Shown one piece after another: positions 21,115-30,783 of a stretch of DNA of 64,000 bases. The number at the start of each line of letters is the position of its first letter. Position 1 is the first letter of the stretch. The stretch lies in contig NC_080557.1 of the NCBI RefSeq assembly GCF_030253575.1, positions 44,716,501 to 44,780,500 on the forward strand, written 5' to 3'. The translations under genes were made by a program, and so were the position numbers. Source of the stretch: Rhododendron vialii. Its lineage: Eukaryota > Streptophyta > Magnoliopsida > Ericales > Ericaceae. The notes beneath the pieces are model-generated. The model was not told the DNA's origin and made no database searches. It saw only the letters and a list, made by a program, of their open reading frames with translations.

Positions 21115-23410
21115 ATGGTCATCGAGCTCTCTTCGGACAGTTCCGGTAGTTCAGGTTCTTCTCCTGTTGAAATTCCCGAGGACATTCGCCAGACACTTCG
21201 GGAGAGGGCATTCTTCCGGACTCCAATCAACTGCGTTGAACCATTTGAACCCTCGAGAGCTCCTCGTGAGGTGACGACGTTTGACTCCCAAGATATGGAA
21301 GCCCCAAGTACCTCGAACCAAGGTCCGGGTCCATTCACCGATGCCCCCGAGGAGGTACGGGGACGCAGGAGGGCGATGAGGCCATGCCCATACCGAAATC
21401 AATACTTTGACGGCTCCTCGGCTTCTTATGCCGAATTTAAGAGGGTATACAGCGTTCCTCATGACGTTGACATTCGGATCTTACCGAACAGCGACCCCAA
21501 GGACCTTCCACACCGGGAGGGAGCACTCATATTCCCCTTGATGGCTATCACAGAGGGGGGCGTTAGATTCCCCCTTCATCAGTTTGTCCGAAGGGTTCTC
21601 CGAGCTCTCTCCCTCACGTCTTCTCAGCTGACGGTGAACTCCTACCGGATCATCACGAGCATTATAGAGCTGAGGAGACAATATAACCTGACGTTCGGAC
21701 TCGAGGAGCTTTTCGGTGTATACCTCGTTGGAGTTAACCGGGAGAGCGACCGTCACTACCTCTCATGTAGGACGGGATACGACACCTTCCTTATCGACCA
21801 TCTTCCTGACTCGGAAGAGTGGGCGAGTATTTATGTGTCGGTCACCGGGAATTTTATGTTTGGACCCGGGGAGAGCGCGGACACAGCCACCACAGTTCAG
21901 TTCGAAACCGGGGCTCCTGGTCGGTAGAAACATCTTCTTAGCTTTATGTTTGCACATTTTTCTTTCCTCATTGTATACTGATTCTTCCATTCTCTATCTT
22001 TCAGCCGAGGGCATCGTTGCAGAGCTTCGGGCAAGAGCTAACCGAGCGCAAATAACAGCGGCCTACGCAATCCCTATCACGAGTCGGTATGCACCCGATC
22101 TGCTCGGATACAAACCGACTTACACCGGTTATTTGAAAAAGAAACCGAGGCAGCAAGGAGTTTCTCGAGGGGGACGAGGACGTGGCCGAGGAAGAAACCA
22201 AGGAAGAGGAGAAGGCAGGAGAGGAGGAGGCGGGGCGACAGAAGACGAAGTTGGTGAGTCTGTTCCCCGAGGCGTGATCCGGGAAGAAATCGACCGGGAG
22301 ACCCCAGAAAGGACGGGACTTAGTGGAGAGATGACCGGTCGTGGAAGGGAAGTGCTCAACCTTCGGCGCCAAAGGCCACGAGGGCGGGGTGCTGGCGTCA
22401 GGGTTGGCTCGCCGGGGACCGGAACCTCGAGGGTGATCCCTGTTTCTCCTCAGGAGCCGCCGGAGAAGAGGGCTCGCACCGAGGAAGAAGGCTTCGGACA
22501 AGGGAGGGGCGGGGAGCCGATCTTGATAGATGAAACAGGGGCCCGAGGAGATGAGGGGGATGTGGAGAGCCGGGGGGGAACCGAGACGAGGACTCGCGTT
22601 CCGGCGAGGGAGGTCCCCTGGGCCCCCGAGGTTCGTCACTACTCGGGGCGCCTGATTCATCATGCTGATAGCGCGTCTTCTAACATTGGGACGGCGTTTG
22701 GGCTGCTTCGGTCGTGTATTCTTCCGAAGGATGCCCGAGCTGTTGAGGGGTGCACCGTGGATCTGACAGGAGAGATAGCGCAGGCACTTCTGAAAGTAAG
22801 TTACTTCTGAAAGTTTCTTTTCTTACTCCTTCGATCGTTTTATTGGAATTTTGATCAATTTTAATTGTGTTGGTAGGCCGGCGCTCGGGTGCTCGCTGTG
22901 AACGAACAGTGCCAGGCACGGGAGCAGGAGATGGAGCTGCTGAGGAAGACACTTGCTCAGAGAGAGGACGACCTGAAAGTGGCGAGGGAGACTTGTGACC
23001 TCTACCTAGCCGACTTTCAGCGGTGCGACCGGGAGCGGGTTCTTGCCGAAGCGAAAGCCAAAAAAGCTGAGGAGGATGCTGACACATTGAGGGCTGCTGG
23101 GGCTCGGGAGGTCGAGTTTGCAAGGAACAAAGGCTACGATGAGGGCTGGGATGCTGCCGGAGTAGAATATAAGAAGCAGGTCCGGGAGATAGAAGCCGAG
23201 CTCTTCAGGGATCGGTTCTTGGACGGACTTCGGTACGGCCACGAGGCCTTGATAAGCAAGCTTACTCTGCCAGAGGGTTCGGAGCTTCGAACCGTGCCTG
23301 AGCCCCCTCCTGAAGAGCTCGTGCTACCGGAGGAGGAAAACGAGCAGGTGCCGATCCAGGAGCCCCAAGCGACCGAGGAGCCAGCTGACCTTAGTGCCCC
23401 TGTTCCCTGA
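21115..23410 (+). CDS. Antisense ORF of the TAT element (spliced; gypsy-type transposon domain, RG-rich, coiled coil)
   Basis: Three exons, 21115-21919, 22005-22795 and 22877-23410, with GT-AG boundaries keep one frame and give about 709 aa. I chose the ATG at 21115 because the open frame further upstream starts at a TTG inside the inferred leader intron. Exon 1 carries a Ser-rich N terminus and a block (PLMAITEGGVRFPLHQFVRR, then LEELFGVYLVG) resembling the domain annotated as putative gypsy-type transposon (Pfam Transposase_28). Exon 2 starts with a short tail, then an Arg/Gly-rich segment (about 22160-22240), then a charged disordered part. Exon 3 is a Glu/Lys/Arg-rich coiled coil (about 22900-23130) with an acidic Pro-rich tail. 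Antisense ORFs between pol and the 3' LTR are described in Retand/TAT elements; their function is unknown. Confidence 0.7.
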
Positions 23411-24299
23411 TGAAGCGTAGGAACTTTATATTTTGTAACTGAAAAAGTACTTTAATTTTTGCTTGAGTGGTCGGTTTACTGGACGGCTCCGGACATTTGG
23501 AGTTTGCCGTTCCAGGAATTGTAATTGTTTGATACTTGAAGCAGTACCCCTTTTGTTTATTGTTCGTGAATGAATGCTCTTCTTTTCTTGAATGTTTTTA
23601 TCTTTGAAATGCTTGTTTGATTGGTTTGCTCCTTAGGTTATGATGCCCCTGCTTCGGTGGAACTTAAAAAGTTTGTAGAAACAAGTTTAACCGAAGCGTT
23701 AACCGAATCGTTTTGCCAAGCATAAAAAAGATGTTCAATCAAGAAAAAGTGACTCGTTCCGAAGCCCCAGCTTAGTAGGACCGAATCAGAACCATTCATT
23801 GTAATGAACTTTTGACATTGCACGCCCCTGCTGATTAATAGAAATGAGCTTATCGAGCAGGCGCGGGATTGTATTACTGCTAGGGACGTAGGCCGGCGTA
23901 ATGAAGTGGTATGGCTTCTGCCATAGGTTCGTGACGCGGCGAGTCCGAACAGTGAGAAATTGCTGATGGGTCGGTGTAAGGGGCTCGGAGAAAAAGGCCG
24001 AGTATCCTTACAGCGAGTGACCAGAATTTTAGACGACCGAAGAGGCCCGGGCGACTTGGTGGGGATTTTTCTCCGAGGGTATCACCTATGGGAGAATAAT
24101 ATCCCTGAAGTCGGTATAAAATGGTCCGGGCAAGAATAGGCCAAGTATAAGTAATTTAAACAATCAGTGTACGAATAGTGCCAAAGAGCATTCTCATTAA
24201 AACTCGGGGTATTGTCAATACATAAGCAGATTGCTTTCAAAACTTTCTTAAAAGAAAATGCAACGTAATAAGGACAAAACGGGCTTCGGTGGCCGAGCA
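23411..24299. other. Spacer between gag-pol and antisense gene (tail-to-tail)
   Basis: Non-coding 890 bp inside the retrotransposon. The two transcription units converge here, so overlapping 3' ends and double-stranded RNA are possible. No tandem array is seen. Confidence 0.5.
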
Positions 24300-27200
24300 C
24301 TATCCGTAGAACTTCTTCAGATTGTTGGCGTTCCATGACTTAGCAATGGGGGAACCATCCAGTTTCTCCAATTTGTAATTACCCGAACCGAGGTGCTTGA
24401 GAACTCGGTAAGGACCCCCCCAATTGGGCATTAACTTTCGCTTTTTGGACTTCTCCACCACCTTTTTCCAAACGAGATCGTCAGGCTTAAACGACCGGAG
24501 GCGCACGCTTCGGTTGTAACCCTTTGCAACCTCCTGTTGGTATGAAGCGAGCTTTATCCTTGCGTTGTCCCGTTCTTCTTCGGCTAAATCTAGGTCCGAA
24601 GCAATGGTGGTGTTGTTGACCGACTCATCAAAATTTTCTGTTCTCATTGTTGGGAGTCCGACTTGGAGTGGGATGACCGCCTCCATTCCGAATGCCAAGG
24701 AAAAAGGTGTGCGACCGGTTGATCGCCGAGGCGTCGTACGATAGCCCCAGAGTACCCTGGGCAGCTCTTCGGCCCACTTTCCTCGCCGTGACTCGAGTCG
24801 TCGCTTTAGCCCGGATGAAATTGCTTTGTTTGCCGCCTCAGCCTGTCCGTTGCCCTGGGGGTAAGCCGGAGTGGACGTGTCCCATTTGATACCGTATTCG
24901 TCAAGCAGAGCCCGGTACTTCTGTCCTGTAAACTGCCCTCCATTGTCAGTAATTATGGCGAACGGCACACCGAAGCGTGAGATGATGTTGCGCCACACAA
25001 AGCGGATGACGTCTGTTTCTTCGATGGTTACCAGGGGCTCGGCCTCGACCCATTTCGAGAAATAATCTGTTGCGGTTAAAAGGAACTTGAATCCACCCGG
25101 AGCGACTGGGAGCTTTCCAACGATATCCATGCCCCATTGGGAGAAGGGCCAGGGGCTGGTGAGAGGGCTCAGGTCCCGGGCCGGTTGATGGATAATGGGA
25201 GCGAACATCTGGCACTTTTTGCAACGCTTGACGAACTCTTCAGCGTCCTTCTTCATTGTCGGCCACCAATATCCCTGAGTGAGGGCTCGGTGGGCGAGCG
25301 ATCGTCCACCGGAGTGACAACCGCTGTCACCGGCGTGAAGCTCTTCGATAATGCCCGGAACTTGATGTGGGTGTGCAACCAATAAGTACGGCCCGGTAAA
25401 CGATCTTCGGTAAAGCTTGCCGTTGGGATTGAGCCAGAAGAGGGCAGCTTTGTTGCGGAGTCGGTGGGCGTCCTTTTTGTCGGTGGGAAGGGAGTCTTCC
25501 CTTAGGTAAAGGACGATTTCATCCATCCAGCTCGGACCGAGCTCTATGTTGAGTACTTCCTTCTGTAGGTCTTCGAGTTCAAAACTGGGCTTGTCAATAG
25601 AATTGAAGGAAATGGATCGGTGCCCAGTGCATGAGAATGCCGAAGCGAGACCTGCCAGGGCGTCGGCGTGGGCGTTCTGTTCCCTTGAAATATGCTCGAC
25701 TCTGATTGCTTTAAAGCGTTGAATGAGCTGGACAGCGGCGCTTAGGTAGGTACGCATGCGGTCATCCCGAGCTTCGTATTCTTCAGAGAGTTGGTTAACC
25801 ACCAACTGGGAGTCGCTGTAAACGACGAGCTCTTCGATGCCAATGGCTTCGGCAGTCTTGAGTCCGGAGATTAACGCCTCATATTCGGCCTCGTTGTTAG
25901 AGGTTGGGAAATTGATGGAGAAGGAGCTTTCGTGCAAGACACCGGAGGGTGAGAGAAGAACCACGCCCGCACCTGCGCCTCGGCTGTTGGATGCGCCATC
26001 GACGTACATTTTCCATACATCTCCGTGAAAGAGCTGCCAAGCTGTGCTAGGGTTGGCCTGGAGTACTGCTTCGGTGCTCGGTGGGGGTGCCGAAGCAGAT
26101 ACGTTGGGCGGTGTAAGCTCTGCGATGAAGTCAGCCAGAACCTGAGCCTTTATTGCTGTCCGAGGCTGAAAGTGGATTTCGAAATTGGCAATCTCAACGG
26201 CCCATTGTGAAATTCGGTTGGAGAGATCGGCCTTTCGGAGAAGAGATTTGAGGGGGAACTCGGTCAGGATGATGATGCGATGAGACTGGAAATACGGGGC
26301 AAGCTTTCGGGAGGCTGAGATTAGGGCGAGCACGAGCTTCTCCAGGGGGAGGTAGCGCGTCTCGGCGGGAGTCATGGTTTTGCTGGAGTAGTAGATTGGC
26401 TGGTGCTCCCGACCCTCCTGTCGGACAAGCACCGAGCTGACGGCGTGCGGGGAGACAGCTAGATAGAGGAACAGGTCTTCCTGGTCCCTTGGAGTGACGA
26501 GGAGTGGAGCCGTGGAAAGATACTCCTTTAGTCGCTGGAGGGCTCGGTCACATTCTTCTGTCCAGTTGAAGCTTCGTCGGCTGCCCTTTAGTAGAGCGAA
26601 AAATGGCTGACATTTGTCCGAGGAGCGACTTATAAACCGATTCAGAGCAGCAGCCATCCCGGTTAGACGCTGAACATCGCGCTTGTTGTGGGGAGCCGAG
26701 AGCTGATCAATTGCTTGAATTTGGGAAGGATCGGCCTCAATACCGCGTCGGGAGACAAGATGGCCGAGAAATTTGCCGGAGCTGACGCCGAAGACACATT
26801 TCTCGGCATTGAGGCGGAGTTTGTGGCGCTTTAGTATCTCGAAGACTTCGGCAAGGTGGGTTAGATGATCACCGGCACGAAGACTTTTAACCACCATGTC
26901 GTCAATGTATGCCAGCATAGTGTCGCCCAGTAATTGCTCGAACATCTTGGTTATCATTCGCTGGAAGGTTGCTCCGGCATTTTTCAAACCGAAGGGCATT
27001 ACGAGGTAACCGAAGATCCCGTGGGGGGTAATGAAGGCGGTGTTCTCGATATCGCCTTCGCTCATGGCGATCTGGTGGTAGCCCCGGTACGCATCCAAAA
27101 AGCTGAGTCGCTCGTGGCCAGAGGTGGCGTCGACAAGCTGGTCGATTCGGGGAAGAGGAAAGAAGTCCTTCGGGCAAGCATCGTTAAGGTTGGAGTAGTC

Positions 27201-30194
27201 GACGCAGACACGCCATTTGCCATTTTTCTTCTTGACTACGACGGTGTTAGCCAACCACTTGGGGTACTGGACCTCTCTGATTGCCCCAGCGTTTAGGAGT
27301 CGGTTGACTTCTTCAATGACGGCCTCGGAGTGAATGGGAGAGGACCGTCGTGCCTTCTGTACGACCGGTCGCTTGGCTTTGTCGATGTTGAGCTCGTGGC
27401 AGATAAAAGAGGGGTCGAGCCCCGGCATCTCGTAGGGAGTCCAGGCGAACACTTCAATGTTTCGGTTGAGAAAAGCTACCGTCTCGTTCCGATCAGTGTC
27501 ACTAAGTGAGGAACTGACAAGGAAGAAGCGGGAGCCGTCCTCGGTGATTGGGATTGTGGCCACATCTTCGACGGTTTTGTCGTCGGGGGATCTGCCGACG
27601 TCCTCCAAAACTGGGGCTTCTGGTGCTTCAATGAGATTCACCCGGGGGGTCTGCTTGGTGCTTCGGACAGCGTTGACGTAGCACTGCTTGGCCGCGGTCT
27701 GGTCTCCGTACAGGTCTTCCTGGTGCCCGTTAGTGCCGATGAAACGTACCACTTGGTGATAAGTGGAAGCAATCGCTTTAAGCCTATGCAGCCAGGTTCG
27801 ACCGACAATGGCGTTGTAAGGGCCAGGGACGTCGACTACCACAAAGTCTATTTCAAGCGTTACCGAGCCGGCACGGACAGGAAGAGTGATCATACCGATG
27901 GGCCAGACAGGAGCTCCGTTGAAGCCGATAAGGGGAACTTCGGAAGGACGGAGGTCGGTCTCGGGAATCTTCAGATCCTTGAAAAGGGAGTAGTACATGA
28001 CTTCGGCCGAGCTGCCCTGGTCTACGAGGACGCGACGGACATTGAAATTTCCGATGCGTAGCGTGACCACGAGGGCGTCGTTGTGGGGAAGTTGGACACG
28101 GTCGAGATCCTTCTCGGTAAACGTTATCGTCCATTTGGAGCCGTCGTCGGTTCTTGGGCGCTTTGGTTCGGGGCCAACTATCATGACCTGCTTGGAGGCG
28201 GAGGCTTCATTCAATTCTGCCCGGATGACTCGAGCGGCTTCGGGGTTCAAGGGACCATGTATGACGTTGATTGTCTGTACCTCTTCCTCGGTATGTGATT
28301 CGGTCCTCTGTGTCCGAGCCGTCGTCTTCTCGTGATCGATGAAGTTTCCGAGGTGGCCACCAGCAACAAGCTGTTCCAAGTAGGCCTTGAAGGGCTTGCA
28401 TGCTGTGGTGAAGTGACCTTGCTCGCTATGGTAGCTGCATCGAACGATGGGATTCTTGATTTTCCCATTTTCGGTTCCGAGCTTTTGATTGGGGAAGGAG
28501 AAAAAAGGCTGATCTTTCACTTGATCAATGATCCGGTAGATGGGAATGGTGAAGACGGTCTTTTCGGCGTTGAAGTCGCTTGGCTTCGGCCCCCTCCTCG
28601 GCGACTGCTTGATCGTGTTGACCTGTTTCTTCGAGGTTGAGACAGATGCGGGGGCCGGTATGGATACCGAAGTGTTCAACGCTTTTGAACTTGTAGGCTT
28701 CCCGATGCCTCTCTCTGCCTTGGACTCGATGAGCTGACACCAGTTCTCGATTCGAGTCATAAGGTCCTTCATAGAGTTCGGCTTATGGCGAGCGAGGTCG
28801 TCGTAGACTTGCTCGTCCTGGGATGTGAGACCGAGCTTGAATCCTCGGGCAGAGATGACACCGTCGCAACCTTCTATCTCATTGAACAACTCCCAATAAC
28901 GGCCGGCGTACTGCCGAAGCGTTTCGTCGTTCCTCTTACGGAGGGCTAAGAGGGAGTCGATCTCCTTCTCGTGCTTGTTGCTCGTTACGAACCGTGCCAT
29001 GAAGGCGTCACAGAGGGAATCGAACGAGGAGATTGACCGAGCCGGGAGTTGATTGAACCAGGTGAGGCCCAGGTTGCCGAGGCTTGCTGGAAACACTTTG
29101 CACAGGAAAGCATCATCCGAGGGTTCATTCCGAAGAAATAGAGACATGACGGTTTTATACTGGACCAGATGAGTGTACGCCTCGGTCTTGCCGTCATATT
29201 TTGCGAACTTGGGTTGGGAGAATCCTTTGGGTGGGGTAACCGAGTCGATCTCTCTTGTGAATGGAGAGGTCGAGAGTCGTGCAAGTCGCGCATCGCGATG
29301 AGGTCGGATCGAACGGTCGGGGCCGTCTGGACGCTCAGTCGCTGTACGCTTCTTGGGGACGAGTTTGTCCAATCGTTCGTGCTCCTTTCTCTTTGGATCG
29401 ATACTAACCGTTTTTCTGGGAAAACGCTCCTGGCGATGATGTCGGTAGCTATCCCGAGCGGAAGCCTCGAGGCGCTCGGTGACCGGGCTCCTGCTGTTTG
29501 CGCCGCCGGGGTGCGAGACGATGGGACTTCTGGCTCGGGGGCCCTTCAGGCGCTCCCGGTATCCTCTAGTCTGGATCTCGACAAGGCCGTCATCTCCCCT
29601 GGATGCCCTTGTGAGGCTAGGGGTAGATTCCCGGCATGTCCTGCCCACAAGGACGGAGTGGGTGGAGGAGGCAGAGACGCTCCCACCACCGAGCCTGTCA
29701 AAGGCCGATGGCCTCCTTCGAAGTTGCGCAGGAGAGCGAGAACGGTCCCTGCGCGATGTTTCTTTTGGGGCTCGTGTGTCCACCGGTCTTGGTGACTCAA
29801 GACGATCCTTGACTGAAGGACGGGATCTGTGCTCTAGCAGGTGACCGGCTTCGTGACTGCGTGGGGGGGTGCGACGGTTTGTTCTTCCGCCGCGGCTCCC
29901 GGAGGAATGAGATGGGGAGATGAGGAGATGTTTGATCTCTGCCAACTCGTCTCGGACGTGTCTGTCGCGGTCTACAACCGTCGTGAGATCATCGATTTTG
30001 CGCTCGAGATGGCGGATGTAGGAGTGGAGCTCGGAGGATGGGCCTGCGTCTGGAGCTGATGCTCCGGCGCCAACTCCGATGGATATGTGGTTCTTTCCAT
30101 GGGCCGCCGCTCCTCCAGAAGCCAGGCTGTGGTCCACGAGGGAACCGAGCCCGTGGGCGGTACCACCGTGATGTGCGTCGTCGATCTCCACCAT
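24300..30194 (-). CDS. Gag-Pol polyprotein of the TAT element (single intact frame)
   Basis: The protein has 1964 codons from MVEIDD at 30194. The frame stays open 93 codons further upstream through the PBS, LTR remnant and host flank, which is accidental. Order: Arg/Ser-rich N terminus (1-320); Gag core (about 325-490); a CX2HX4HX4C zinc knuckle (about 585-600); aspartic protease with DQGSSA (Asp725, the TAT-style variant of D-S/T-G); reverse transcriptase (about 945-1150) with YIDD at 1096-1099; a first RNase H (about 1210-1355) lacking the usual catalytic Asp; a second archaeal-type RNase H (Asp1399 in MYVDGAS; E, D, D all present to about 1520); and integrase with HHCC zinc finger (about 1620-1660), D1690-D1750-E1786 (DD35E) and a GPYRV module. 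It would replicate the element by reverse transcription in virus-like particles. No stop or frameshift is present. Confidence 0.95.
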   Translation of the reverse strand: MVEIDDAHHGGTAHGLGSLVDHSLASGGAAAHGKNHISIGVGAGASAPDAGPSSELHSYIRHLERKIDDLTTVVDRDRHVRDELAEIKHLLISPSHSSGSRGGRTNRRTPPRSHEAGHLLEHRSRPSVKDRLESPRPVDTRAPKETSRRDRSRSPAQLRRRPSAFDRLGGGSVSASSTHSVLVGRTCRESTPSLTRASRGDDGLVEIQTRGYRERLKGPRARSPIVSHPGGANSRSPVTERLEASARDSYRHHRQERFPRKTVSIDPKRKEHERLDKLVPKKRTATERPDGPDRSIRPHRDARLARLSTSPFTREIDSVTPPKGFSQPKFAKYDGKTEAYTHLVQYKTVMSLFLRNEPSDDAFLCKVFPASLGNLGLTWFNQLPARSISSFDSLCDAFMARFVTSNKHEKEIDSLLALRKRNDETLRQYAGRYWELFNEIEGCDGVISARGFKLGLTSQDEQVYDDLARHKPNSMKDLMTRIENWCQLIESKAERGIGKPTSSKALNTSVSIPAPASVSTSKKQVNTIKQSPRRGPKPSDFNAEKTVFTIPIYRIIDQVKDQPFFSFPNQKLGTENGKIKNPIVRCSYHSEQGHFTTACKPFKAYLEQLVAGGHLGNFIDHEKTTARTQRTESHTEEEVQTINVIHGPLNPEAARVIRAELNEASASKQVMIVGPEPKRPRTDDGSKWTITFTEKDLDRVQLPHNDALVVTLRIGNFNVRRVLVDQGSSAEVMYYSLFKDLKIPETDLRPSEVPLIGFNGAPVWPIGMITLPVRAGSVTLEIDFVVVDVPGPYNAIVGRTWLHRLKAIASTYHQVVRFIGTNGHQEDLYGDQTAAKQCYVNAVRSTKQTPRVNLIEAPEAPVLEDVGRSPDDKTVEDVATIPITEDGSRFFLVSSSLSDTDRNETVAFLNRNIEVFAWTPYEMPGLDPSFICHELNIDKAKRPVVQKARRSSPIHSEAVIEEVNRLLNAGAIREVQYPKWLANTVVVKKKNGKWRVCVDYSNLNDACPKDFFPLPRIDQLVDATSGHERLSFLDAYRGYHQIAMSEGDIENTAFITPHGIFGYLVMPFGLKNAGATFQRMITKMFEQLLGDTMLAYIDDMVVKSLRAGDHLTHLAEVFEILKRHKLRLNAEKCVFGVSSGKFLGHLVSRRGIEADPSQIQAIDQLSAPHNKRDVQRLTGMAAALNRFISRSSDKCQPFFALLKGSRRSFNWTEECDRALQRLKEYLSTAPLLVTPRDQEDLFLYLAVSPHAVSSVLVRQEGREHQPIYYSSKTMTPAETRYLPLEKLVLALISASRKLAPYFQSHRIIILTEFPLKSLLRKADLSNRISQWAVEIANFEIHFQPRTAIKAQVLADFIAELTPPNVSASAPPPSTEAVLQANPSTAWQLFHGDVWKMYVDGASNSRGAGAGVVLLSPSGVLHESSFSINFPTSNNEAEYEALISGLKTAEAIGIEELVVYSDSQLVVNQLSEEYEARDDRMRTYLSAAVQLIQRFKAIRVEHISREQNAHADALAGLASAFSCTGHRSISFNSIDKPSFELEDLQKEVLNIELGPSWMDEIVLYLREDSLPTDKKDAHRLRNKAALFWLNPNGKLYRRSFTGPYLLVAHPHQVPGIIEELHAGDSGCHSGGRSLAHRALTQGYWWPTMKKDAEEFVKRCKKCQMFAPIIHQPARDLSPLTSPWPFSQWGMDIVGKLPVAPGGFKFLLTATDYFSKWVEAEPLVTIEETDVIRFVWRNIISRFGVPFAIITDNGGQFTGQKYRALLDEYGIKWDTSTPAYPQGNGQAEAANKAISSGLKRRLESRRGKWAEELPRVLWGYRTTPRRSTGRTPFSLAFGMEAVIPLQVGLPTMRTENFDESVNNTTIASDLDLAEEERDNARIKLASYQQEVAKGYNRSVRLRSFKPDDLVWKKVVEKSKKRKLMPNWGGPYRVLKHLGSGNYKLEKLDGSPIAKSWNANNLKKFYG

Positions 30195-30257
30195 GTTTGA
30201 TTCTGGATGTTTTAACGGAGCAGATGGGGGGAAGTGAAAGTTGAAAGGATGGCTAGG

Positions 30258-30275
30258 TCCCCAGCAGAGTCGCCA
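30258..30275 (-). other. Primer-binding site
   Basis: TGGCGACTCTGCTGGGGA lies two bases after the LTR end (CCCTACA-AT) on the minus strand, where the tRNA primer of reverse transcription binds. The TGGCGAC start implies a primer tRNA 3' end of GTCGCCA. tRNA-Arg primers are reported for related Ogre elements, but I did not check the identity. Confidence 0.75.
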
Positions 30276-30277
30276 AT

Positions 30278-30350
30278 TGTAGGGGTTCGATTTAGGAGGA
30301 GGGACCTTGGCCTGAACTAGTACTTCTCTTCCCCCCATCTGCTCCGTTAA
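30278..30350. repeat. 5' LTR remnant joined to an inverted copy of the element leader
   Basis: 30278-30332 equals the last 55 bp of the LTR (19626-19680). 30328-30350 is the perfect reverse complement of 30212-30234 in the 5' leader. The two overlap by CTTCC (30328-30332), a 5-nt microhomology at the switch. Host-like sequence starts at 30351. Confidence 0.85.
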
Positions 30351-30783
30351 TATGTAAATATGGGTTAATATGGGTTCAATCCATATCAACCCATTATATA
30401 ATATGGGTGAATTGGATTGGATTATAAGTGGGCGGATTTGAGCGGGTTCACAAATATGGATTAGAATTGCCACCTCTAAACAATAGTATACGAGCGGTGT
30501 TTAGCAAGAGAATCCATTAAACTCAATAATAAAAAAAAAAAAACACAGATTCGGTTTGATTTGGACAATCCATTCGATTTAACGGGGTGTTTCACACATT
30601 TGGCATCGCCCAGCAGCACGACGGCCTCTCTGTAAGGATGGGGGGATATGGAAGGTTTTCCAGCCTCGTTCTGTATCAGTATTTGTTATCTGTATTGTGT
30701 ATCACCTGGTCCTCAATATGAAAATCCACCCTAATTTTATATCATGCACTCATCCAGATCAGGCGCGACTATTAGACTATTAG
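30351..30783. other. Right flank of the retrotransposon, MITE-like
   Basis: AATATGGGTT/AACCCATAT-type repeats up to GAATTGCCACCTCTA at 30464-30478 resemble the end of a GTGGCAA-type hAT MITE, like the sequence starting at 12295. The rest is AT-rich without a gene. Confidence 0.4.

Larger units (their letters stand above)
19626..30332 (-). mobile_element. Ty3/gypsy LTR retrotransposon, TAT (Retand-like) lineage, 5' LTR truncated
   Basis: In minus orientation the order is: 5' LTR remnant (30278-30332, 55 bp), primer-binding site (30258-30275), gag-pol (30194-24300), spacer, antisense gene on the plus strand (21115-23410), polypurine tract (20604-20620), and 3' LTR (19626-20603). The LTR is TG...CA bounded. 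The dual RNase H and the antisense ORF after pol identify the TAT clade of Metaviridae. gag-pol has no stop or frameshift, so the copy is young. The right end is abnormal: after 55 bp the LTR joins a 23-nt inverted copy of the element's own leader at 30328-30350 and then host DNA. No target-site duplication was found, as expected if one end was lost or misrepaired. Confidence 0.93.

Noticed and set aside
27997..30244. Plus-strand open frames of 100-208 codons opposite gag
   Set aside because: They lie antisense to the intact gag-pol, show no domain or splice pattern, and reflect low stop frequency in the GC-rich template.
30195..30473. 93-codon upstream extension of the gag-pol frame
   Set aside because: It runs through the PBS, the LTR remnant, the inverted leader copy and host DNA. 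The ATG at 30194 after the leader is the natural start.
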